From Saccharothrix deserti (GTDB taxonomy: Bacteria > Actinomycetota > Actinomycetes > Mycobacteriales > Pseudonocardiaceae), in contig NZ_VKAB01000050.1 of assembly GCF_009769385.1 (NCBI RefSeq), forward strand, positions 1-58,869: 58,869 bases of DNA, given 5' to 3'. Positions 35,152 to 43,394 of the stretch are shown in pieces; positions within the stretch are counted from its first letter, which is position 1, and the number at the start of each line of letters is the position of its first letter. A program made the translations under genes and the position numbers. The notes beneath the pieces were generated by a model, which ran no database searches, was not told the origin of the DNA, and saw only the letters and a program-made list of their open reading frames with translations.

Positions 35152-35868
35152 CTAGACCATACCTTCCAGGTCGCCGGTACGTAAGCACAAGCCAACGCCA
35201 GTCCAGCCGAACCCGCTACCCCACCCGGCCTGCGGCCAGTCCACGAACACCACGTCGGACGAGGTCAGCAGCACGTTGTCGGCCCGCAGGTCACCGTGCA
35301 CCAACGACCTGCCGGCGGCGGCCGCGGCCCACTCCGACTCCCAGGCGGCCAACTCGTCCAACCGCTCCAGCGCCCACGGGTCGATCCCCGGCAACGGCTC
35401 GGCGGCCAGCGACCGCCACCCCGAGAACGCACCGGGATCGGCCCCGATGGACCGGAACCCGTCCGGCGCCTCGATCGACCCCAGCTCGACCACGGCCGCG
35501 TGCACGCGTTCCCACTCGTGCGCGACCCAGGGCAACGCGGGCCCGCGACCGGCGATCTCCTCGAAGACCAGGGCCACCCAGTCGCCGTCGTCGTAGGACC
35601 ACAGCAGTCGAGGACCAGGTACGACGGCGGAGACCTCGGCCTCACGCCGGTGCATGGTCGGGCTGTGCGGGTTGGCGGACGTCCCCACGGCCTTGGCGAA
35701 CACCCGCCGCCCGTCTGCCAGTTCCAGCTTGGACGCCAGCCCAGGCGAGAACCCGCCCGGACAGCTCACCTCCCGGACGACCGCCGACCCGAGCCCGTCC
35801 TCGATCGCCGTTCGGACCTGGGCGGGTACGTGGGCCCAGGTCAACCGGTTGCCGCCGATTCCTTCCAC
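35152..35868 (-). CDS. Aminoglycoside-phosphotransferase-like kinase, C-terminally truncated
   Basis: 238 residues from GTG 35868 (GTG GAA GGA). The kinase core is recognisable: the lysine region RRVFAKAVGTS, EEIAGRGPALPW hinge, catalytic loop HGDLRADNVLL and the Mg-binding Asp in VVFVDWPQA. After that, where relatives continue for another 50 residues or so, the sequence turns into WGSGFGWTGVGLCLRTGDLE and stops. I infer a truncation or frameshift with probable loss of function. It directly precedes ptsI on the same strand. The longer frame upstream (to 36072) runs through the pfkB remnant and is not coding. Confidence 0.6.
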   Translation of the reverse strand: MEGIGGNRLTWAHVPAQVRTAIEDGLGSAVVREVSCPGGFSPGLASKLELADGRRVFAKAVGTSANPHSPTMHRREAEVSAVVPGPRLLWSYDDGDWVALVFEEIAGRGPALPWVAHEWERVHAAVVELGSIEAPDGFRSIGADPGAFSGWRSLAAEPLPGIDPWALERLDELAAWESEWAAAAAGRSLVHGDLRADNVLLTSSDVVFVDWPQAGWGSGFGWTGVGLCLRTGDLEGMV

Positions 35869-35936
35869 GCCACGATGGTCCCGGCTTCGGCGGCCGGGTT
35901 CACCTGGTTTCCGGACCTGCTCCAGCGTCGGGTACG

Positions 35937-36220
35937 AGGGCTGCGCGCCGGCCGATGTCACCGGCACCAGTCCTGTCCACAACGGACACCTCGGGCGCAC
36001 CCACCTCGACCACACCGGACGGCGTGACCACGGCGGACCGGGGTCCCAGGTCAGGGCATCCACATCGGACACGCCGAGGTCCGAGTTCGCACCGGGCGCG
36101 ACGACGATCGAGTTCCCCCGTCCGCGCCCACGGCGCCGATGAGCGCGACCGTGTCACCGCCGAGCACCGTCTCACCGCCCGCGGGGCGGCGTTGGCCCCA
36201 CCGAGCACGAGAACCGTCAC
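35937..36220 (-). pseudogene. Remnant of a PfkB/ribokinase-family sugar kinase
   Basis: Ribokinase pieces occur in the right order but in different reading frames: VTVLVLGGANA (start near 36220), then GGETVLGGDTVALIGAVGADG, then NSIVVAPGANSDL, then SAVVTPSGVVEVGAP followed by VVDRTGAGD, the catalytic GAGD motif. Large parts in between are missing. A normal member has about 300 residues; barely 100 are left. This is a clear multiply frameshifted, deleted gene next to a truncated kinase, so 35152-36220 is a decaying segment. Confidence 0.75.
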
Positions 36221-36317
36221 GGGGAGGCTCTGACAGGTCCCGCCGTGACCAGTTCGATACCCGGCCTGAGTAGAGGTACGGATTCCGGATACGCCGTGAT
36301 CGGGCGATTCTGGTCAC

Positions 36318-38324
36318 ATGACCGGGACTGGGCAGGACCCCCTGATAAGGCTGGCAGACGAACTCGGCCACCTGGGCCGCCGCCTGGAGGCGGTAGGACA
36401 GGAACTGCACCGGGTGGGCAGCGCACAGGCCCTGGCGACCCCGCCCCCGACCGCTGCACAGACTGCCCAGGGCACTGAAGCCGCTCGGCCGGCCGCCCCA
36501 GCCCAACCCGGCATCACCGCCTCCGCGTACGCCGCAACCCAAACAAGCGGCCCAACCGCGCAAGCCACAGGTCAGCCGGCCGCCCCAACGGCGCACGCCG
36601 CAGGCCCAACCACAACCGCGCCCACTGGTCCCATCGCAGGTCAGGCAGCTGGCCCGACCGTGCACGCCGCAGGTCAGCCAGCCGGCCCGACGGCGCATGC
36701 CACCGCGTACACCCCGCCGCAGGGCAGCCCGGCCTGGGGCGCGCCCACCCCCTACTGGACGCCCGCGCCTCCGCCGCCGCCCCGCCCTTCCCTCTTCGAC
36801 CGACTCAGCAAGGACGGCGCGGGCAGCAAGCTCCTCGCCTGGGTCGGCGGCGCGGTCACCCTGCTCGGTGTCGTCCTGCTCCTCGTCCTGGCCGTCCAAC
36901 GCGGCTACCTCGGCCCGCTGCCACGCGTCCTCGGCGGCGCCGCGCTGGGTGGGGTGCTGGTCGGCCTCGGGCTGTGGCTGCACCGCACCCCCGCCGGCCG
37001 CACCGGCGCGTTCGCCCTCGCCGCCACCGGTATCGCCGTGCTCTACCTGGACGTCATCGCGGCCACCTCGATCTACGAGTACCTGCCCGCCGGCGGCGGT
37101 CTCACCGCCGGGCTGCTCATCGCGGGCGGCGGGTTGCTCCTGGCGCTGCGGTGGGATTCGGACGTCCTCGCCATCGGCGTGGTCGCCGCCTGCGCCGTGT
37201 GCGCCCCGGTCCTCACCCAAGGTTTCACGCCGCTGCTCGTCGCGTTCCTGCTGGTCCTGAAGATCGCGGCCGGTCCGGTCCACCTCAAGCGCGACTGGCC
37301 GTGGCTCGCGGTCACCGCGGGCGTTCCCCCGCTGCTCGCCGCGGTCCTCGTCATCGGGCGCACCGACGACCCGTACACGCTGGCCGGGATCGCCCTGCTG
37401 GCCGCCGTGATCGGTGTGGCCGCCGCGGTCCTCACGATCAGGGTCCGGCCGGGCGACGTGACCGCGCTCGCCCTCGCCGTCGGTTCACCGATGCCCGCCC
37501 TGCTCACCACCGCAGTCCTGGAGCGCTACCTCGGCGCGGCGGTCGCCGGTGCGATCGCGGTGATGATGCTGGCGCTGTGGGCGGCCGGGCGGGTCGCGTT
37601 GCCGAAGAACTTCAGCGCGGCGGTCGGCGCGGTCGGTGTCTTCGCGTTGTTCCAGGCGACCGCGATCGCCCTGGACGGCAGCACGCGTGCGGCGGTGGTT
37701 CTGGCCGAAGCCCTGTTGTTGGCGTTCCTGGCGAAGGTCCTCGCCTCACGCGGTCCGCTGCTCGGGTCCGCTGTGTTCGGTGGCATCGGTTTCCTGCTCG
37801 CCGTCGCGGACGCGGTGCCGCCACGACTGCTGCTGGACGAACCGTGGCGCGTGGACACCACCGGGTTCCTGGTGTCCGGCATGCTGACCGCGCTGGTCCT
37901 CGGCGTGCTGATGGCCGTGCTGCCGTGGGTCGCGACCAGCCTGCGCGTCCTCGGCAGGCACCCGTTCCCGTGGATCGCCGCCGGTGTAATCCTGCTGTAC
38001 GCGGCGGCCGGGGTGGTGTTGTGCGGCGCGCTGCTGATATCGCAGAACGTAACCGGGTTCCTCTTTGGTCACTCGATCGTGACGGTGTCGTGGACGGTCG
38101 CCGCACTGGTGCTGCTGGTGCGCGGGATCGACCGGAAGTCCCTGCGCGTAGCCGGATTGGTGCTGGTAGGGGCCGCGGTGACGAAGTTGCTGCTGTTCGA
38201 CATGGCCAGGCTGGACGGCGTCCCGCGGGTGCTCGCGTTCATCGGCGCGGGTCTCGTCCTCCTGACGGCGGGCACTCGTTACGCCAAGCTGGTGGCAACT
38301 CGACGAATTTCGGCTGATTCGTAG
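36318..38324 (+). CDS. DUF2339 polytopic membrane protein
   Basis: 668 residues. A short coiled-coil (IRLADELGHLGRRLEAVGQE), then a low-complexity Ala/Pro/Thr/Gln linker (about 35-150) with imperfect repeats of AAGQPAGPTAHA type, then some 18-20 hydrophobic segments starting at SKLLAWVGGAVTLLGVVLLL. This is the DUF2339 layout; function in the family is unknown. The linker repeats are visible in DNA at about 36540-36710. It diverges from the decayed kinase region. Confidence 0.87.
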   Translation: MTGTGQDPLIRLADELGHLGRRLEAVGQELHRVGSAQALATPPPTAAQTAQGTEAARPAAPAQPGITASAYAATQTSGPTAQATGQPAAPTAHAAGPTTTAPTGPIAGQAAGPTVHAAGQPAGPTAHATAYTPPQGSPAWGAPTPYWTPAPPPPPRPSLFDRLSKDGAGSKLLAWVGGAVTLLGVVLLLVLAVQRGYLGPLPRVLGGAALGGVLVGLGLWLHRTPAGRTGAFALAATGIAVLYLDVIAATSIYEYLPAGGGLTAGLLIAGGGLLLALRWDSDVLAIGVVAACAVCAPVLTQGFTPLLVAFLLVLKIAAGPVHLKRDWPWLAVTAGVPPLLAAVLVIGRTDDPYTLAGIALLAAVIGVAAAVLTIRVRPGDVTALALAVGSPMPALLTTAVLERYLGAAVAGAIAVMMLALWAAGRVALPKNFSAAVGAVGVFALFQATAIALDGSTRAAVVLAEALLLAFLAKVLASRGPLLGSAVFGGIGFLLAVADAVPPRLLLDEPWRVDTTGFLVSGMLTALVLGVLMAVLPWVATSLRVLGRHPFPWIAAGVILLYAAAGVVLCGALLISQNVTGFLFGHSIVTVSWTVAALVLLVRGIDRKSLRVAGLVLVGAAVTKLLLFDMARLDGVPRVLAFIGAGLVLLTAGTRYAKLVATRRISADS

Positions 38325-38602
38325 CTCTCGGGATCCAAAACGGCCCGGACTGCGTCAATCTGGTGGTAGTTCTACGTCGTCGGGGTACGACCACCGGTGC
38401 TCCGCACCGGCAGGGGTCCGGCGTCGGTCGTTTCGCCCCCCGAGCGACCGGCGCCGGGCACACAGCCCCGCTGCCGCCCGTCCCGCCGTCGCGGGCGGCA
38501 GCCGGCCACCACATCCGGAAGATCACCCGGTCCGGCACGAATAGCGCCCGTCCGTAGGACGAAGCTGGAACCCGACCGGGCAGCGGTGTTCCCATCCCAG
38601 CC

Positions 38603-39616
38603 ATGTGGGGACGACGACGCACCGCAGCCCTCGGCACCGCCGCACTGCTCGCCGCCGCCACACTCTCCGCCGCGGGCCAACCGCGATCGCACGTGATCAC
38701 CGCCGCCGGCACCACCGTGCCCAAGGCGTACGTGATCGCGCACAACGGCGGCGTGCAGGTCCTCGACACGTCCGACGGCACCGTCCTGACCAGCGTGAAC
38801 ACGGGCGCGTGGACCACGGGCGCCGCGGTCGGGCCGGACGGCCGCCGGCTGTACGTGGTCAACGGCTGGGCGGGCGTGATCACAGCGGTCGACCCGGCGG
38901 CGGGCAAGGTCGTCGGCCGCATCGACGCGGGCGCGCAGCTCGCCCAGGCCGTGCTGCGGCCGGACGGCGAACGCCTCTACGTCACCGCGACCGGCGCGGT
39001 GGCGGTGGTGGACCCGAAGAGGTTCCGGCTGGTCGCGGCGATCAGGTTGGGCGGTCAGCCGCAGGGCATCGCGGTCAGCCCCGACGGACGTCGCCTGTAC
39101 GTGGCCAACTCCCAGGACGGCACGGTGAGCGTGATCGACACCCACACCGCGAGCCGGACGACCGCGGTCGACGTCGGCGGCCTGCCGCAGCACGTCGCGA
39201 TCAGCCCGGACGGCGACGCGGTCTACGTCAGCTCGCTCGACCTGCGCGAAGGCACCGGCACGGTCTCCGTGATCGACACCCGCACCGACCGACTGCGCTG
39301 GTCGACGCCGGTCGGCAAGGGCGCGGGCAGCATCGCCGTCACGCCCGACGGGCGGCGCGTCTACGTCGCCCTCGACCACGGGGTCGCCGTCCTCGACACC
39401 ACCACCCGCGCCACCAAGACCCTGCGGTTCACCGCCAAGACCCTGGCCATCGCGCCCGGCGACCGCCGCGTGTTCCTGGCCACCGGCAACACCACGACCG
39501 TGCTGGACAGCGCGGACGACGAGGTGCTGACCACGTTCCAGTTGAGCGGCCTGAACGTCGATGGCCGCGGCTTCGCAGCCACGGCCATCGCGTTCGAACC
39601 ACCGGACGAGCCCTAG
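38603..39616 (+). CDS. Secreted YVTN-type beta-propeller protein
   Basis: 337 residues. Signal peptide (RRRTAALGTAALLAAATLSA). Six to seven repeats of about 40 residues with the YVTN signature, for example PDGRRLYVVN, PDGERLYVTA, PDGRRLYVANSQDGTVSVID and PDGDAVYVSS, which form a seven-bladed propeller. Such proteins are extracellular binding scaffolds. The last codons overlap the end of the convergent MMPL gene by 4 bp. The 278 bp upstream (38325-38602) contain no gene that I can support. Confidence 0.88.
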   Translation: MWGRRRTAALGTAALLAAATLSAAGQPRSHVITAAGTTVPKAYVIAHNGGVQVLDTSDGTVLTSVNTGAWTTGAAVGPDGRRLYVVNGWAGVITAVDPAAGKVVGRIDAGAQLAQAVLRPDGERLYVTATGAVAVVDPKRFRLVAAIRLGGQPQGIAVSPDGRRLYVANSQDGTVSVIDTHTASRTTAVDVGGLPQHVAISPDGDAVYVSSLDLREGTGTVSVIDTRTDRLRWSTPVGKGAGSIAVTPDGRRVYVALDHGVAVLDTTTRATKTLRFTAKTLAIAPGDRRVFLATGNTTTVLDSADDEVLTTFQLSGLNVDGRGFAATAIAFEPPDEP

Positions 39617-41742
39617 GCGCGTTGCGGCACCTTCGTCTGGTTGCCGTCCCCGCCGGCGGTCTCGTCATCCGCCGGCGCCTCGTCGTGGATCGCCATCCGC
39701 TCCTGGATCCGCCGCAACGGTCCCGGCGCCCACCACACGGCGTCGCCGAGCACCTTCAGCACGGCGGGCACGAGCAGCATCCGCACCACGGTGGCGTCCA
39801 GCGCGAGCGCCAGGATCATGCCGACACCGACGAACCGCATCATCGTGATCTGCGAGAACGCGAACGCGCCGGTCACCACGATCAGCAACAGCGCCGCCGC
39901 CGTGATCACCCGGCCGGTCTTCGCCAGCCCGGCGGTCACCGCCTCCTCGGTCGACGCGCCGCGACCGCGCGCCTCGACCATCCGGGACAGCAGGAACACC
40001 TCGTAGTCGGTGGACAGCCCGAACACCACGGCCGCCATCAGCACCACGATCCCGGGCTCCAGCGGCGCGGGCGTGACGCCGAGCAGCGACGCGCCGTGCC
40101 CGTCCTGGAACACCCACACCAGCACGCCGAACGTGGCGGACAGGCTCAGGGCGCTCATCAGCACGGCCTTGATCGGCAGCAGCACCGACCCGAACGCCAG
40201 GAACATCAGCACGAACGTCGCGCCGACCAGCAGCACGATCATCAGCGGCAGCTTGTCGCCGATCGCGTCGAGGCTGTCGGACACCATCGCCGTGCTGCCG
40301 CCGACGAGCACCTCGTCACCGGGTCCGTCCAACGCCCGAACGTCCCGCAGCGCCTGCTTCGACTCGTCGCTCAACGCGTCCTGGTCCAGCCCGGCGTTGA
40401 CCAGCCAGACACCGTTGGCGGGCTCCGCCGCGATCTGCGCGTCGCCGACGCCGGGCACCGCGCTCACCTCACCGATGAACGCCTGCACGTCGGCCTGCGC
40501 CGGGTCGCCGGTCACCACGATCTTGAAACCGGAGTTGGACAGCGCGGCGAAATCGGAGTTGACCGTCTCGGCCGCGACGCGCGCGGGGTTGCCCTCCGGC
40601 AGCACCTTCTCGGTGACCTCGCCGAACTTCACGCCCAGGAACGGCGAGCCGAGCGCGAGCAGCACCAGCACGATCGGCAGCGCGAACAGCACCGGCCGCT
40701 TCATCACCCGGCCGGCCAGCCGGCGCCAACCGTCCTCGGACGGCGCCTTCTTCTTGCGCCACGGCATGGCGAGCTTGTCCACGCGGTGGCCGAGGATGGC
40801 CATCAACGCGGGGAGCAGGGTCAACGACACGACCGCCGCGATCGCCACCGCCGACATGCCGCCGTAGCTCAGCGACTTCAGGAAGCCCTGCGGGAACAGC
40901 AGCAGCCCGGCGAGCGCGATCACCAGCATGGTCGCCGAGAACAGCACGGTGCGGCCCGCCGACATGACCGTCCGGCGCACGGCGTCCGGCGTGTTGCGGC
41001 CCGCGGCCAGTTCCTCGCGGAACCGGCCGACCATGAACAGGCCGTAGTCGATCGCCATGCCGAGCCCGAGCAGGCTGGCCACGTTCACCGCGAACGAGTT
41101 CACGTCCGCGACCAGCGAGACGGCGTGCAACACGCCCAGCGAACCCATGATCGCCAGGCCGCCGACCAGCACCGGCAACGACGCCGCGACCAGGCCGCCG
41201 AAGATGACGATCAACAGGATGAGCACGATCGGCAGCGAGACGGCCTCGGCCTTGGTGAGGTCGGAGGCGGACATGTCGCTGATCGCCTTCTGGGTCGGCA
41301 CCAGGCCGCCGACCTGCGCGTCCAGCCCGTCGACCGGCAGTTGGTCGGCGATCTGCTCGTACTGCTTGATCTGCGTGTTCGAGTCGCCCGAGCGCAGCGT
41401 GATCACCACGAGGGACTTGCCGCTCTCCGGCGACGGGAACGGCGGCATCGCCTTCAGCACGGCGTCGGCCGGCAGACCGGACACCTGCTCGGTGATCTTC
41501 TGGAGCTGGGCGGGATCGGTGGTGTTGTAGACCACGAGGACGTCACCGCCCTGGCGGCCGAACGCGTCCTGCGCGACCTCGTTGGCCCGCGCGGCCTCAC
41601 TGGTCGGTGCTTCGTAGCCGCCCTAGCTGAGGCGGTCGAACACGCCGAGCCCCCAGATGCCACCGACCACCGCCAGCGCCACCGTCGCGATCAACACCAC
41701 CCACCTGCGGCGGTACGCCAACGATCCCCACTTCGCGAACAC
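39613..41742 (-). pseudogene. MMPL/RND-family exporter interrupted by an in-frame amber codon
   Basis: From the GTG at 41742 the frame reads MFAKWGSLAYRRRWVVLIAT ... FDRLS, then TAG (41625-41623, codon 40), then GGYEAPTSEAARANEVAQDA and on without further stops to 39613, 709 codons in all. The rest is a normal MMPL transporter: twelve membrane segments in two halves, each with a large extracellular loop, and Asp-containing segments such as GLGMAIDYGLFMVGR and GLSTDYEVFLLSR. In relatives the broken position reads RLS-x-GGYE/FE, so CAG or AAG to TAG is likely. Residues after codon 40 could only be made by readthrough or a start at 41535 lacking the first helix. Confidence 0.8.
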
Positions 41743-41791
41743 GCGTCCTCCCAGGCTGATGGGTTACCGTTGCGTGAATGGCGTCAACTTC

Positions 41792-41845
41792 GTAAACACC
41801 GTTCACTGAACGTCCCGAAAGTTATACCCGGTGAACACCGTTTAC
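41792..41845. promoter_or_regulatory. Two TetR operator copies in the mmpL-tetR divergent region
   Basis: GTAAACACCGTTCAC (41792-41806) and GTGAACACCGTTTAC (41831-41845) are inverted copies of each other and each is itself a GTRAAC-N3-GTTYAC dyad. They lie between the starts of the exporter (41742) and the regulator (41864), with TTATACC (41822-41828) between as a possible -10. This arrangement fits autoregulation and control of the exporter by the TetR protein. Confidence 0.8.
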
Positions 41846-41863
41846 AACCTGATTGGGTGACAT

Positions 41864-42607
41864 ATGACCGAGGCCACTCGTCGAGAACGACTACGCGCTG
41901 AGACCGAGCGTGACATCCGGCGACAGGCCCGCGCCCTGCTCGTGGAGCACGGCCGGGACGCCGTGACTCTGCGTGCGATCGCGCGTGAACTCGGCATCAC
42001 CGCCCCCGCGCTCTACCGGTACTACGACTCGCGCGAGGACCTGCTCCGCAGGCTCGCCGAAGACATCTGCACCGACCTGGCCGCCAGGCTGAACGCCGAC
42101 CTCGAGAGCATCACCGAGGACGACGTCAGCGCGCAGGTCTTCGCGGTGTGCCGGGGCTTCCGGCGCTGGGCGCTGGCGCACCCGCAGGAGTTCGCGCTGG
42201 TGTTCGCGTCCACGGAGGACACCCTGGGTCGGGGCGGCCCGGACGACCACAACCAGGTCGGTGACCAGTTCGGCCGGATCTTCCTGGAGGTCGCGGGCAG
42301 GTTGATCGCCGGCCACCCGCTGCCCGACGAAGTGAGCGCCGACGTGCCGGAGGACCTGCACGCGGACCTCGCGGCGTTCCAGAAGGTCTTGCTCGCCACC
42401 GTCAACGACCACGGGGTCGGGGTGGACGAACAGGTCCTGTCCCTCGGCGCGGTCTACCACATCACGCAGTCGTGGGTGCGCATCTACGGCCACGTGGCCC
42501 TGGAGGTGTTCGGTCGTTTCCCGTTCGCCCTGGCCAACCCGGAACCGCTGTTCGATTCCATGTTGGCGGAGATCATGGGCGGGATGGGTCTCTCTCAGCA
42601 ACCGTGA
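41864..42607 (+). CDS. TetR-family regulator of the adjacent MMPL exporter
   Basis: 247 residues. N-terminal helix-turn-helix: RDIRRQARALLVEHGRDAVT, then LRAIARELGITAPALYRYYD. The C-terminal domain has a WHG-like WALAHPQEFALVFASTED, typical of one TetR subgroup. Divergent from the exporter with two dyad operators between them. If the exporter is truly dead, this regulator has lost its main target. Confidence 0.92.
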   Translation: MTEATRRERLRAETERDIRRQARALLVEHGRDAVTLRAIARELGITAPALYRYYDSREDLLRRLAEDICTDLAARLNADLESITEDDVSAQVFAVCRGFRRWALAHPQEFALVFASTEDTLGRGGPDDHNQVGDQFGRIFLEVAGRLIAGHPLPDEVSADVPEDLHADLAAFQKVLLATVNDHGVGVDEQVLSLGAVYHITQSWVRIYGHVALEVFGRFPFALANPEPLFDSMLAEIMGGMGLSQQP

Positions 42608-42731
42608 AGTGCGACTTCCGGGCAGACCTGATGGGCCGTTCGAGGGCTTTTCGGGTGCACACCGCAACTACCCCCGCGAGATCGGGGTTGCATGAGTCGT
42701 CCGCACGATGAGGACGTCTCGGGGCGGGGGG

Positions 42732-43379
42732 ATGGTGGCACGCAGGACAGGCGGTTCCGACAAGGGGTCCGGGGGCGTGGCGTTGGTCGCCGCGGTGCTG
42801 GTCGTCCTCGCGGGCGCGGGCGGTGCGGGTGGCGCGGCGCTGAACTCGGGGGCGAGCGGTGGCGGCGGCGCGGCCCCGGCGGAGAGCATCAGCGTCCGCA
42901 AGTGGGACGCCAAGCGCGCGGCACGCGGTGGTGACGCCGAACGCGCGATGAGCCACCTGGGTGTCGCGATCACCAAGCAGGCGGTCAAGCAGGAGCTCGA
43001 CTGCCTCGAGAACTCGTTCGGCCGAGTGCGGGACTTCTTCGCCCAGACGCCGTGCACGTCCCTCGACCGGTTGCTGTTGGCCGTCGGGGACAGAGCCGGC
43101 AACGCGGCCGTGGTGTCCGTGGTGTGGGTGACGTTCCCGGGACGCAACCAGGCGCGGCAGTTCGACCGGCTGATCGACGTCGACGGCTCGGGCGACGTGA
43201 AACCGCTGAGCGGCACCGTCGTCGGCGTGGCGGACGTCCCGTTCACCGCTCAGCACTACTGGTCGGAGACCCAGGACACCACGATCACCATCGCGGAATC
43301 CGAACGGGCAACCGGGCACGTCGAGCCGGACCTGCTCGACGCGATGACCGAAGTGGCCGCCCAGTTGCCCCGTCCGTAA
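42732..43379 (+). CDS. Membrane-anchored or secreted protein, unknown function
   Basis: 215 residues from the ATG at 42732 preceded by a G-rich site; ATG 42708 is an alternative. One N-terminal hydrophobic segment (GVALVAAVLVVLAGAGGAGG) followed by a Gly/Ala linker, then a globular domain of about 160 residues with two cysteines (LDCLENSF and TPCTSLD) that could pair outside the cell. The second half reads AVVSVVWVTFPGRNQARQFD and ends with TITIAESERATGHVEPDLLD. No family recognised. Confidence 0.72.
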   Translation: MVARRTGGSDKGSGGVALVAAVLVVLAGAGGAGGAALNSGASGGGGAAPAESISVRKWDAKRAARGGDAERAMSHLGVAITKQAVKQELDCLENSFGRVRDFFAQTPCTSLDRLLLAVGDRAGNAAVVSVVWVTFPGRNQARQFDRLIDVDGSGDVKPLSGTVVGVADVPFTAQHYWSETQDTTITIAESERATGHVEPDLLDAMTEVAAQLPRP

Positions 43380-43394
43380 ACCCCTCGAAATCCC

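Noticed and set aside
38605..41901. 1098-residue plus-strand open frame
   Set aside because: Runs over the beta-propeller gene in another frame and antisense to the MMPL gene; low-complexity Arg/His/Gln composition and no motif.
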